Assembly: GCF_000745775.1 (NCBI RefSeq)
Contig: NZ_JQJY01000008.1
Coordinates: 124,001 to 188,000, forward strand
Source: Flavobacterium sp. ASV13
GTDB taxonomy: Bacteria; Bacteroidota; Bacteroidia; Flavobacteriales; Flavobacteriaceae
Length of the DNA stretch: 64,000 nucleotides
Direction of reading: 5' to 3'
The stretch's first letter is position 1; every line of letters starts with the position of its first letter. Below the pieces are notes generated by a model, which was given only the letters and a program-made list of their open reading frames with translations, searched no databases and was not told where the DNA came from. Positions 45,218 to 54,109 of this stretch are shown piece after piece. Made by a program: the position numbers and the translations under genes.

Positions 45218-46837
45218 ATGGCAACGCAAAAAAAATTAATAAAAGTCAACCCGGCAGATAACGTAATTGTCGCTTTAACCGATTTGGTACAAAACGAACA
45301 AATTATGTTTGAAGGAACCACTGTCTCGCCAACAACTGATGTTAAAGCAAAACATAAAATCGCAGAGAAAGATTTTTCAATTGGTAATGATATTATAATG
45401 TATGGTGTTTTGGTTGGAAAAGCTGCTAAACCTATAAAAAAAGGAGAAGTAATTACCACCGAAAATGTAAAACATCAAAGTGAAAAAGTTTTTGGTAAAA
45501 ACGGAAATTTAGGTTGGACTCCACCAAATGTAGATCGTTGGAAAGACAAAACTTTCAACGGATACCACCGTACTGATGGACAAGTTGGAACCAAAAACGT
45601 TTGGTTGTTTTTTCCATTGGTTTTTTGCGAAAACAAAAATATCGAAAAACTGAAAGATATTTTTGAAAATGAATTAATGCCCAAAAAAGAAGTTTCTTAT
45701 AAAAATTTGTTGCGCTCCTTAATTGAAGAAAAAAGCGTAGAAGAAGTTTCGAGTAAAAATTTAAATGAAAATCTTTTAGATAATGTCGAAGTAAAATTTA
45801 TCAATCATCAAGGTGGTTGTGGAGGGATTCGACAAGATTCAGAATTGTTGGCAAAACTGCTTGCAGGATATGTGAACAACCCAAATGTTGCAGGTGCAAC
45901 TGTTTTAAGTTTAGGTTGCCAAAATTTGCAAGTTGATATTTTTAAAAAGGCATTGAAAGAAATGAGTCCGAATAGTGATAAAGAAATTTTGATCTATGAG
46001 CAACAACAAATTGGAACTACTGATCAAATGTTTCAAATGGTGATTAAAGATTCTTATGAAGCCATTAAAAGAGCCAACAAAATTGAACGCAAACCTGCTC
46101 CTCTTTCAAAGCTAAGTATTGGTTTAGAATGTGGAGGGTCTGACGGATTTTCCGGAATTTCTGCTAATCCGGCATTAGGAATTGTTTCAGATATTTTTGC
46201 GGCTTTGGGTGGGAAAACAATTTTGGCAGAGTTTCCAGAATTATGTGGCGTTGAGCAAGAATTGATGAATAGATGTGTGGACGAAGAAAAAGCAGATAAG
46301 TTTTTAACTTTAATGAAAGCTTTTGAAAAATCAGTTGTAGATGCAGGTTCAGGGTTTGATATGAATCCATCTCCGGGAAACATCAAAGACGGATTAATTA
46401 CAGATGCAATGAAATCTGCTGGCGCAGCTAAAAAAGGTGGAACTTCACCTGTTGTAGATGTTTTAGATTACGGAGAATATATTTCAAAACCAGGATTAAA
46501 TCTTTTAAATACGCCAGGAAATGACGCAGAATGTACCACAGGATTGGTTGGATCGGGCGCAACAGTTGTTTTATTTACCACAGGTTTAGGAAATCCGATG
46601 GGAAATCCGATTGCACCCGTTGTAAAAATTTCTTCGAATACGGCATTAATTAATAGAATGTCTGATATTATCGATGTAAATGCCGGAACGGTGATTACTG
46701 GTGAAAAAACCATTACGGAGGTTGGAGCAGAAATAGTAGATTACATTATAGAATTGGCGAGCGGAAACGTGGAAACAAAAGCAGACCAGTTGAAACAAGA
46801 TGTATTTATTCCTTGGAAAAGAGGAGTTTCATTGTAG
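45218..46837 (+). CDS. uxaA: Altronate dehydratase
   Basis: A 539-residue protein of the fused UxaA type. The N-terminal SAF domain (about residues 1-90) is followed by the UxaA/GarD core with GYHRTDGQVGTKNVWLFFP, NHQGGCGGIRQDSE and LECGGSDGFSGISANPALG, whose Cys residues fit the family's iron site. It dehydrates D-altronate to 2-keto-3-deoxygluconate, feeding kdgK and kdgA. It is followed by a strong terminator. Confidence 0.97.
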   Translation: MATQKKLIKVNPADNVIVALTDLVQNEQIMFEGTTVSPTTDVKAKHKIAEKDFSIGNDIIMYGVLVGKAAKPIKKGEVITTENVKHQSEKVFGKNGNLGWTPPNVDRWKDKTFNGYHRTDGQVGTKNVWLFFPLVFCENKNIEKLKDIFENELMPKKEVSYKNLLRSLIEEKSVEEVSSKNLNENLLDNVEVKFINHQGGCGGIRQDSELLAKLLAGYVNNPNVAGATVLSLGCQNLQVDIFKKALKEMSPNSDKEILIYEQQQIGTTDQMFQMVIKDSYEAIKRANKIERKPAPLSKLSIGLECGGSDGFSGISANPALGIVSDIFAALGGKTILAEFPELCGVEQELMNRCVDEEKADKFLTLMKAFEKSVVDAGSGFDMNPSPGNIKDGLITDAMKSAGAAKKGGTSPVVDVLDYGEYISKPGLNLLNTPGNDAECTTGLVGSGATVVLFTTGLGNPMGNPIAPVVKISSNTALINRMSDIIDVNAGTVITGEKTITEVGAEIVDYIIELASGNVETKADQLKQDVFIPWKRGVSL

Positions 46838-46890
46838 TTTTTTAGGCTCAAAGTTACAAAGATACAAAGTGACAAAGTTTTATATGTAGA

Positions 46891-46919
46891 GACGCACGGT
46901 AGTGCGTCTTTTTTTTTGT
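46891..46919 (+). terminator. Terminator after uxaA
   Basis: The stem GACGCAC/GTGCGTC with a GGTA loop is followed by about eleven T broken only near the end. It lies 53 bases past the uxaA stop and ends the catabolic operon. Confidence 0.88.
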
Positions 46920-46930
46920 CTATATATAGA

Positions 46931-46961
46931 CAAAAAAATAAGCCCACTTTTAAATGGGCTT
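46931..46961 (-). terminator. Terminator of the LacI-type regulator gene
   Basis: AAGCCCA pairs with TGGGCTT around an eight-base loop. On the minus strand it is followed by ATTTTTTTG. It lies 26 bases beyond the stop at 46987 and is back-to-back with the uxaA terminator. Confidence 0.85.
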
Positions 46962-46986
46962 ATATAACTTATATGGTGAAAAAAAA

Positions 46987-48015
46987 TTAGAAGTTTGTTC
47001 TCGAAGAAGACTTACGAATATGTAATTCTGGTGCAAGAACTACCTTTTTCTCAATTTTGATCGTCTCTGTTTTGTCTACTTGTTCTAAGAAAACTCGGGC
47101 TGACATTTTACCCATTTCAAGAGGCGATTGATCAACAGAAGTAATTGATAATTCCATGAATTTAGTAAAAGGTTCGTTACTGAAGCCCGCCACACAAAAC
47201 TCTTTAGGAATACTGATATTTCTTTCTTTAAGTTCTTGAATAGCACCTAAAGCAGCAAAATCACTGGCAGAAAATAAAGCATCGGGAGGAGTGTCTAACG
47301 CTAATAAAGTATCAATTGCTTCTTTTCCGGCATCAACACTACTTTTAGTGTGAATTACATATTCTTCTTTAAAGGTCATTCCGTTGTCAAGTAATGCTTG
47401 TTTATAACCTAAAAACCTGTTTTTGAAGATTTCAAGAGATTGATCTCCTGAAAAGTGAGCAATTGCACGGCAACCTTCATTTATTAAATGTTTGGTTGCT
47501 ACATATCCTCCTTTAAAATCATTAATAGTGACAGAGCTTACTCCGTCTATATGTTTGCTTCGGTCAAAAAAGATTAATGGTACATTTTTCTCCAAAACAT
47601 AATGAAAAGCCCCATCATTCTCGTCAGTAACATCAGTAACTGACATCATAATACCATCGACTTGTGCATCGATTAAAGTATAAAGATTTTCATTTTCCCT
47701 TTTTGGACTTTCATGCGTCTGGCAAATGATAACCTGATAACCATGTGGATGAAGTTCTTCTTCAATTCCTCTAATGACAGATGCGAAAAAGTTGCTGTCA
47801 ATACGAGGAACAATAACACCGATATTATTGCTTCTTCCGCTTTTTAATGCTAAAGCAAGTTTGTTTTGCTTATAGTTCATTGATGCAGCGGTTTTAATAA
47901 CCAGTTCCCTTGTGCTTTCCTTTATTTTTGGATTATTATTTAAAGCTCTGGAAACAGTGGCAGCAGTGATATTCAATTTCTTGGCAATATCATAAATGGT
48001 TATTTTTTCGCTCAT
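46987..48015 (-). CDS. LacI family regulator of the pectin/galacturonate genes
   Basis: A 342-residue repressor. The N-terminal helix-turn-helix is ITIYDIAKKLNITAATVSRALNN with the hinge helix NYKQNKLALALKSG. A periplasmic-binding-protein-like sugar domain follows (NNIGVIVPRIDSNFFASVIRGIEEEL). It lies between the uxa genes and the GH28 gene, divergent from the latter. The 14-base palindrome TGTAATCGATTACA and its variants sit at its own promoter and at three catabolic promoters. The effector is probably KDG or a uronate (inference). Confidence 0.93.
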   Translation of the reverse strand: MSEKITIYDIAKKLNITAATVSRALNNNPKIKESTRELVIKTAASMNYKQNKLALALKSGRSNNIGVIVPRIDSNFFASVIRGIEEELHPHGYQVIICQTHESPKRENENLYTLIDAQVDGIMMSVTDVTDENDGAFHYVLEKNVPLIFFDRSKHIDGVSSVTINDFKGGYVATKHLINEGCRAIAHFSGDQSLEIFKNRFLGYKQALLDNGMTFKEEYVIHTKSSVDAGKEAIDTLLALDTPPDALFSASDFAALGAIQELKERNISIPKEFCVAGFSNEPFTKFMELSITSVDQSPLEMGKMSARVFLEQVDKTETIKIEKKVVLAPELHIRKSSSRTNF

Positions 48016-48044
48016 TCAAAAAGGTTTTCAGAATTAATTTAAGA

Positions 48045-48094
48045 CAAAAATACATTTTTTTTATATATCTCAATATTTTTTGTTATCGATTACA
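48045..48094 (-). promoter_or_regulatory. Promoter and operator of the LacI-type regulator
   Basis: On the minus strand TTG (48073-48071), 18 bases, then TATTTTTG (48052-48045) form the promoter. TGTAATCGATAACA (48094-48081), one base off the palindrome, lies seven bases upstream of the -33 box rather than over the start point. Control here may therefore differ from that of the catabolic promoters. Confidence 0.7.
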
Positions 48095-48211
48095 TAATTA
48101 ATAACTAAAACGTTTGCAACTCTGTAATGATAAAAAATTATGTGTTTTTTTATCATAACTGTAATTATAATTGCAAATAAAAATTAAATATATAAATTAT
48201 TTCTAAATAAA

Positions 48212-48257
48212 TTTGTTCTGTAGAAACAAATTTTATACTTTCGTGTAATCGATTACA
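48212..48257 (+). promoter_or_regulatory. Promoter and perfect LacI operator before the GH28 gene
   Basis: TTTG (48212-48215), 20 bases, then TACTTTCG (48236-48243, one mismatch to TAnnTTTG). The perfect 14-base palindrome TGTAATCGATTACA (48244-48257) abuts it. A further degenerate copy, TGTAAATGATTACA (48298-48311), covers the start codon of the gene. Confidence 0.8.
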
Positions 48258-48302
48258 TAATACAAGACTATTTGCTCGCTTAAATTATAAATTACTGTGT
48301 AA

Positions 48303-49742
48303 ATGATTACAAATAAGAATATAGCGTTAAAAACATTCTCCTTTCTTGGAGTATTTTCTTTGCTTCTACTATCATGCGGAAAACAAGTTTCGGGCGTTTC
48401 TGAAACTGATCCATGGAAAAAGATGGAATTAATTGTAAAAAGTATACCAGATACACATTTTATAAATAAGACTTATAATATAAATGATTTTGGAGCTGTT
48501 GCAGACGGAAAAACGATGAATACGCTTGCATTCGAAAAAGCAATTAAAGAATGCGCAGCAAATGGAGGTGGTAAGGTTTTAGTTCCAAATGGAAAATATT
48601 TGACAGGACCAATTCATTTAGAAAGCAATGTGAACTTACATTTAGAAGATAAGGCTGAAATTCTTTTCAGTACAAATCCTAAAGATTATCCTTTGATTCA
48701 TACTTCATGGGAAGGAACAGAATTAATGAATCATTCACCACTAATTTATGCAAAAAACAAAACGAATGTTGCTATAACGGGAAAAGGAACTTTAAACGGA
48801 CAAGCAAATAATACAAATTGGTGGCCTTGGTGTGGAAGTAAAAGATATGGTTGGGACAAAGGACAGCCATCGCAACATGATCCATTAAATCGTGATAATT
48901 TGGTTGAAATGGCTGAAAAAAATGTTCCGGTTGCAGAACGTGTATTTGGCGAAGGACATTATTTGCGCCCTAATTTTATTGAGTTTTTCGAATGCAATAC
49001 GGTTTTAGTAAAAGATATCACGGTTGTTAATGCGCCATTTTGGATTTTGCATCCGCTAAAATCGAATAATGTAATTATTGATGGCGTTACAGTAAACAGC
49101 CATGGACCGAATAACGACGGCTGTGATCCTGAATATTCTCAAAATGTAATTATAAAAAACTGCACTTTTAATACTGGCGATGATTGTATTGCAATTAAAT
49201 CGGGGAGAGATGCTGATGGTAGAAGAGTTGGAATTCCGAGTAAAAATATCATTGTTCAAAACTGTAAAATGATTGACGGCCACGGCGGTGTTGTTATGGG
49301 AAGCGAAATTACAGCTGGAGTAAACAATGTCTACGTTGAAAATTGTGTGATGGATAGTCCGGAATTGGATCGTGCCATAAGAATCAAAACAAATTCGAAA
49401 CGTGGTGGAACGACAGAAGATATTTATGTTAGAAATATTGAAGTTGGAACCGTAAAAGAATGTGTTTTGAGAGTGACAATGTTTTATGATATATACGGCA
49501 GTCAAGTTGGGAATTATATTCCAGCAATTAAAAATATAAGCCTTGAAAATGTCAAGGTTAAAAATGGCGGAAAATTTGGGATTTTGGCCGATGGTTACAA
49601 AGAATCTCCAATTGAAAACATAACATTTAAAGACGTTACAATCACAAAAGTAGATTCTGTTTATTCTCTGAAAAATGTGAAAAGGGTAAATTTTATAAAT
49701 ACCTACATCAACGGAAAAAAAATGGAATCCATTAAAAATTAA
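48303..49742 (+). CDS. GH28 polygalacturonase-type lipoprotein
   Basis: A 479-residue protein with a lipoprotein signal (LLLLSC, Cys25). The right-handed beta-helix begins with INDFGAVADGKTMNT. GH28 catalytic motifs are intact: NNDGCDPE (about 269), TGDDCIAIKSG (about 289), GHGG (about 325) and RIKTN (about 359). It hydrolyses alpha-1,4 bonds of homogalacturonan, probably exo-acting, at the cell surface or periplasm. It is the first gene of the second catabolic run, under the perfect operator. The start codon lies within a degenerate operator copy. Confidence 0.95.
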   Translation: MITNKNIALKTFSFLGVFSLLLLSCGKQVSGVSETDPWKKMELIVKSIPDTHFINKTYNINDFGAVADGKTMNTLAFEKAIKECAANGGGKVLVPNGKYLTGPIHLESNVNLHLEDKAEILFSTNPKDYPLIHTSWEGTELMNHSPLIYAKNKTNVAITGKGTLNGQANNTNWWPWCGSKRYGWDKGQPSQHDPLNRDNLVEMAEKNVPVAERVFGEGHYLRPNFIEFFECNTVLVKDITVVNAPFWILHPLKSNNVIIDGVTVNSHGPNNDGCDPEYSQNVIIKNCTFNTGDDCIAIKSGRDADGRRVGIPSKNIIVQNCKMIDGHGGVVMGSEITAGVNNVYVENCVMDSPELDRAIRIKTNSKRGGTTEDIYVRNIEVGTVKECVLRVTMFYDIYGSQVGNYIPAIKNISLENVKVKNGGKFGILADGYKESPIENITFKDVTITKVDSVYSLKNVKRVNFINTYINGKKMESIKN

Positions 49743-49896
49743 ACCACTTAATTATACTTTATAACCAAACCAATTTGTAAACTTTCAATAATTATCAAAT
49801 GAAATAAAAAGCAGTTTTGTTTTTTTATTTTTCGAAAATCTTGGTTAGTAATGATTTGATAATTTTTTCGAAAGTTGTTTTTTGAAGTTGTTAAAA

Positions 49897-49925
49897 AAGG
49901 AGTTTGGTCAAGTACCGAACTCCTT
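49897..49925 (+). terminator. Hairpin between the GH28 and esterase genes
   Basis: AAGGAGTT and GGT pair with ACC and AACTCCTT around a short loop. No long U run follows (TCTTAAC), so it may be a partial terminator or an mRNA-stabilising stem 28 bases before the next start codon. Confidence 0.5.
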
Positions 49926-49953
49926 TCTTAACTAAAAAACTAGAAGCTTAGAA

Positions 49954-50889
49954 ATGAAAAAGAAAATATTGTTTTTATTACTGCTTTTAAATGCTGCAAC
50001 GGTTCAGAGCCAATACAGTATTGATACTTCATATACGGTGAAAAGTACTTACAATAAATTGATTAAAAAATATCCTTTTATCACGATTGCAACTGAAAAA
50101 AAGGTTAATAACGTTAGTCAGATTAATGATCTTGTTTATAATCAAATAGCGAAAAGAGCTTTGCATTTAGATGCTTATTTTTATACATCAAAAAAAGCAA
50201 ATCCGGCTGTAATTATGATACATGGCGGTGGTTGGAGATCTGGAAATAAAAGTCAAATGCAAATTATGGCGCAGGAAATTGCAGCAAAAGGATATGCTTG
50301 TTTTCCGGTTGAGTACAGATTATCTTTAGAAGCAAAATATCCAGATGCGGTTTATGATGTAAAAAATGCTATAAAGTTCATAAAAGATAATGCGAAAAAA
50401 TTCCATGTTGATCCCAATAAGATAGCAGTTTTAGGATGTTCTTCTGGCGGTCAAATGGCGGCTTTGATTGGTACAACAAACAACAATACAGCCTTTGAAG
50501 ATTCAGATTTTAAAAGCAAATCTTCTTCAAAAGTAAATGCCATTATTGATGTTGATGGAATTCTGGCTTTTAAGCATCCAGAATCTCAAGAAGGAGAAAT
50601 GGCATCGTTTTGGTTAAAAGGAACTTATGAAGAAAATCCTGAAAACTGGAAAAACGCTTCAGCTCTAACTCATACAGATAAAAATACGCCTCCAGTTCTT
50701 TTCATAAATAGCAGTTTTGATAGATTTCATGCCGGAAGAGATGATATGATTGCGATTCTAAATCAGAATAACATTTATAACGAAGTAAAAACGATTAAAG
50801 ATTCTCCACATTCATTTTGGTTTTTTCAGCCTTGGTTTGATGAGATGATGAATTATACAATACCATTTTTAGACAAAATATTTAAATAA
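49954..50889 (+). CDS. Secreted alpha/beta hydrolase (carbohydrate esterase-like)
   Basis: A 311-residue protein with a signal peptide (MKKKILFLLLLLNAATVQSQ). It has the BD-FAE-like alpha/beta hydrolase pattern: VIMIHGGGWRSGNKSQ oxyanion loop, nucleophile Ser in LGCSSGGQMAAL (about residue 161) and late SPHSFW with the His. It probably removes acetyl groups from pectin or rhamnogalacturonan. It lies 11 bases before the GH105 gene. It is only distantly related to the two hydrolases at 34230 and 60548. Confidence 0.85.
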   Translation: MKKKILFLLLLLNAATVQSQYSIDTSYTVKSTYNKLIKKYPFITIATEKKVNNVSQINDLVYNQIAKRALHLDAYFYTSKKANPAVIMIHGGGWRSGNKSQMQIMAQEIAAKGYACFPVEYRLSLEAKYPDAVYDVKNAIKFIKDNAKKFHVDPNKIAVLGCSSGGQMAALIGTTNNNTAFEDSDFKSKSSSKVNAIIDVDGILAFKHPESQEGEMASFWLKGTYEENPENWKNASALTHTDKNTPPVLFINSSFDRFHAGRDDMIAILNQNNIYNEVKTIKDSPHSFWFFQPWFDEMMNYTIPFLDKIFK

Positions 50890-50930
50890 TAATAAAACGA
50901 ATGATAGCAAAAATTAAAATATATTTTAAA

Positions 50931-52151
50931 ATGGAAAATAATAGAAAACTTAAATATTTAGCCTCGACAGCAATGGCTTGTTTTATGCTTTTTACAAGCT
51001 CTAAAGCAATTTCGCAAGAAACAGTTGCCAAAGATATTGTGATTTCAAAAAACGCAAAATGGTCAGATAAAATGGCTTTGACTTTGATGAAGCGCCATCC
51101 TGAATCGTATATGATTGATGATTCAAAAGCGCCGAAATGGGATTATGTACACGGTCTGGTTTTGCATGGTTTTGAAGAACTTTATAAAAAAAATCCAGAT
51201 CCAAGATATCCAATTTATGTAAAAGGATATGTTGATGCATTAGTTCAAAATGACGGAACGATTAAGTCGTATGAATTAGATAAATACAATATTGACATGG
51301 TTGTTTCTGGCCGTCTGCTTTTTAATATTTATGAAACAACAAAAGAAGAAAAATATTTAAAAGCGATGCAACTTCTTCGCAAACAATTATCAGAACAACC
51401 AAGAACACCTGAAGGCGGATTTTGGCATAAAAACATTTATCCAAATCAAATGTGGTTAGATGGTTTATACATGGGAGAACCATTTTACGCTCAATACACA
51501 GTAACTTTTGAAAACGGAAAATACTTAGATGATGTTGCAAAACAATTCGAAGAAATTCAGCTTCACGCAACTGATCCAAAAACAGGATTATTATATCATG
51601 GCTGGGATTCAAGCAAAAAAATGCCATGGGCAAACAAAGACACTGGAAACTCGCCAAACTTTTGGTCAAGAGCTTTAGGCTGGTACGTTATGGCACTTGT
51701 TGATGTTTTAGATTATTTCCCAAAAGAGCATCCAAAACACAAAGAATTAGTTGGATATCTTAATAATGCTGCAGCAAGTATCGCAAAATTTCAGGATAAA
51801 TCTGGTTTATGGTATCAAGTGACTGATAAAGGAAATAAAGAAGGAAATTATCTTGAAGCTTCTGGATCTTCGATGTTTGCTTATGCTTTTGCAAAGGGAG
51901 CAAATAAAGGTTATTTGCCTGCAAAATATAAAAAAATAGCTAACAAAGCATTTGACGGATTAACAACAAAACTAATGAAAGTTGATGCCGATGGTGGTAT
52001 TACTTTGACTCAGGCTTGCCAGGTTGCTGGTTTGGGAGGAACCCCTTACAGAGATGGTTCTTATGAATATTATGTGAAAGAGAAAAAGAAAGATAATGAT
52101 CCAAAAGCAACCGGACCATTTATTTTAGCAGCTTTAGAGTTAAATAGATAA
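50931..52151 (+). CDS. GH105 unsaturated rhamnogalacturonyl/galacturonyl hydrolase
   Basis: A 406-residue protein from the ATG at 50931, with a signal peptide (ACFMLFTSSKAISQE); an ATG at 50901 would add ten residues. The (alpha/alpha)6 barrel marks of GH105 are seen: MWLDGLYMGEPFYAQYT with the catalytic Asp, WANKDTGNSPNFWSRALGWYVMALVDVLD, and LTQACQVAGLGG near the end. It releases unsaturated galacturonate from lyase products, which then rearranges to the KduI substrate. Confidence 0.94.
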   Translation: MENNRKLKYLASTAMACFMLFTSSKAISQETVAKDIVISKNAKWSDKMALTLMKRHPESYMIDDSKAPKWDYVHGLVLHGFEELYKKNPDPRYPIYVKGYVDALVQNDGTIKSYELDKYNIDMVVSGRLLFNIYETTKEEKYLKAMQLLRKQLSEQPRTPEGGFWHKNIYPNQMWLDGLYMGEPFYAQYTVTFENGKYLDDVAKQFEEIQLHATDPKTGLLYHGWDSSKKMPWANKDTGNSPNFWSRALGWYVMALVDVLDYFPKEHPKHKELVGYLNNAAASIAKFQDKSGLWYQVTDKGNKEGNYLEASGSSMFAYAFAKGANKGYLPAKYKKIANKAFDGLTTKLMKVDADGGITLTQACQVAGLGGTPYRDGSYEYYVKEKKKDNDPKATGPFILAALELNR

Positions 52152-52185
52152 GTGTTTAAAAATCAATTTCTTAATTATAAGAAGC

Positions 52186-52250
52186 TGTTTCCCGCTATCG
52201 CGGAACAAAAAGGATACCGGCTCTATCGGGGCTAGGGCATTCGGTTTCAA
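52186..52250. repeat. Dispersed repeat of the GGGGCTAGGG type
   Basis: GAAGCTGTTTCCCGCTATCG, CGGAACAAAAAGGATACCGG and CTATCGGGGCTAGGGCATTCGG. A recurring Flavobacterium intergenic repeat, here inside the operon between GH105 and GH43. It is related to 10700-10815. Confidence 0.65.
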
Positions 52251-52297
52251 AAGAAAGTTTTTGAATTCAAAAGATGCATCAAAAAATCATATTAAAA

Positions 52298-53896
52298 ATG
52301 AAAAATATAAAATTCCTCTTTCTTTTATTATCGGCCATGTCTGCGCAGCAAAATTTTTCGCAGGTTTGGGTGCCAGACAATGGAGATGGAACTTATACAA
52401 ACCCAATAATTCATGCTGATTATTCAGATCCAGATGTAGTAAGGGCAGGAGATGATTTTTATATGACGGCATCGTCGTTCAATTGTATTCCCGGATTACC
52501 AATTTTGCATTCTAAAGATTTGGTTAACTGGAAAATTATCGGGCATGCGCTTATCAAACAAACGCCAACAGAAACTTTTGATAAAGTCCAGCACGGAAAC
52601 GGAGTTTGGGCGCCAAGCATAAATTTTCATAACAATGAATTTTATATTTATTACCCCGATCCAGATTTCGGAATTTACATGATTAAAGCCCAAAAAGCAG
52701 AAGGTCCTTGGTCAGAACCGGTTTTGGTTAAAGCCGGAACAGGACTTATAGATCCGAGTCCGTTGTGGGATGACGACGGCAAAGTTTATTTAGTTCATGC
52801 TTTTGCCGGAAGCCGTGCAAAAATTAAAAGTTTGCTTGTAGTCTGCAGCATGAATGCCGAAGGAACAGCTACAAACAATGATGAAGTCATGGTGATTGAC
52901 GGTCATGATGGAGAAGGAACAATTGAAGGCCCAAAGTTTTATAAGCGAAACAATTATTATTACATTTTTGCGCCAGCAGGAGGAGTTTCTACAGGTTGGC
53001 AGACGGTTTTAAGATCAAAAAATGTTTTTGGCCCGTATGAGAAGAAAAAAGTTTTAGAACAAGGCAAAACCAATATAAACGGTCCACATCAAGGAGCATG
53101 GGTGCAGACGCAAACCGGCGAAGATTGGTTTATACATTTTCAAGATAAAGGTGCTTACGGAAGAATCGTCCATTTGCAACCAATGAAATGGGAAAATGAT
53201 TGGCCTGTAATGGGACAAGATTTTGATAAAAATGGAATTGGCGAACCTGTAACGACTTTTAAAAAACCCAATGTAGGAAAAAAATATCCTATTGAAACTC
53301 CATCGGAATCAGATGAGTTTAATTTGCCAAAATTAGGCTTGCAATGGCAATGGCAGGCAAATGCTCAAAATAATTGGGGTTTTCCAACAAGTTTAGGTTA
53401 TTTAAGCTTGTACTGTGTTCCAACAATAAAAGACAGTAAGAAAATTTTTGAAGCGCCAAATTTGCTTCTTCAAAAATTCCCTGCGGAAGAATTCATCGCA
53501 ACGACAAAAATAACTTTCAACACAAGATTAAATGGCGAAACGACCGGTTTGATCATTATGGGATTAGATTACAGTTATTTGAATTTAAAAAATGATAATG
53601 GTAAATTGTATTTGAATCAAAAAACAGGAACTTTCGATAAGAAAATTGAGGAGACAGAAACAAATCCAATTTTGATTCCGAACGATACAATTTATTTGAG
53701 AGTCAAAATTAAAAAAGGAGGAATCTGTAGTTTTTATTATAGTTTGGATGATAAAAAATATCAAGCAATAGGAAATGATTTTATTTCAAAAGAAGGAAAA
53801 TGGATTGGCGCTAAAGTTGGTCTTTTTGCTTTGAGCGAAAAAATCACCAACGATTCTGGAAATGTTGCGGTCGATTGGTTTCGAGTAACAAAATAA
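52298..53896 (+). CDS. GH43 family glycoside hydrolase
   Basis: A 532-residue protein from the ATG at 52298 with a signal peptide (MKNIKFLFLLLSAMSAQQNFSQ). The five-bladed propeller starts NPIIHADYSDPDVVRAGDDFYMTASSF, with the catalytic-base Asp; IDPSPLWDDDGKVYLVHAFAG (modulating Asp) and GTIEGPKFYKRNNYYYIFAPAGG (acid Glu) follow. The C-terminal 200 residues are a beta-sandwich of the GH43_C2 type. It is an alpha-L-arabinofuranosidase or beta-xylosidase, probably on pectin side chains. Confidence 0.93.
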   Translation: MKNIKFLFLLLSAMSAQQNFSQVWVPDNGDGTYTNPIIHADYSDPDVVRAGDDFYMTASSFNCIPGLPILHSKDLVNWKIIGHALIKQTPTETFDKVQHGNGVWAPSINFHNNEFYIYYPDPDFGIYMIKAQKAEGPWSEPVLVKAGTGLIDPSPLWDDDGKVYLVHAFAGSRAKIKSLLVVCSMNAEGTATNNDEVMVIDGHDGEGTIEGPKFYKRNNYYYIFAPAGGVSTGWQTVLRSKNVFGPYEKKKVLEQGKTNINGPHQGAWVQTQTGEDWFIHFQDKGAYGRIVHLQPMKWENDWPVMGQDFDKNGIGEPVTTFKKPNVGKKYPIETPSESDEFNLPKLGLQWQWQANAQNNWGFPTSLGYLSLYCVPTIKDSKKIFEAPNLLLQKFPAEEFIATTKITFNTRLNGETTGLIIMGLDYSYLNLKNDNGKLYLNQKTGTFDKKIEETETNPILIPNDTIYLRVKIKKGGICSFYYSLDDKKYQAIGNDFISKEGKWIGAKVGLFALSEKITNDSGNVAVDWFRVTK

Positions 53897-54109
53897 AAAA
53901 GTGCTAAGATGCAATTTTTTTCGAATTTTCAAAAAAATGACCTTCATAAACTGTTTTTAAGGGAAAAACTTAAAAAAGTAATACTTAAATATATTTTGTA
54001 AGAAAAGGATTTCTTTAAGTGTGTTTAAAATGGTTTTTGAAATTTTTTGTTATTCAAAAATTAATATTTCGGCGTTGAAAATAAATAATAAGAGTTAAAA
54101 GAGATTAAA

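Noticed and set aside
49056..49505. A 149-codon minus-strand frame within the first GH28 gene.
   Set aside because: It is the reverse reading of beta-helix repeats rich in Asn and Ile; no domain is present.
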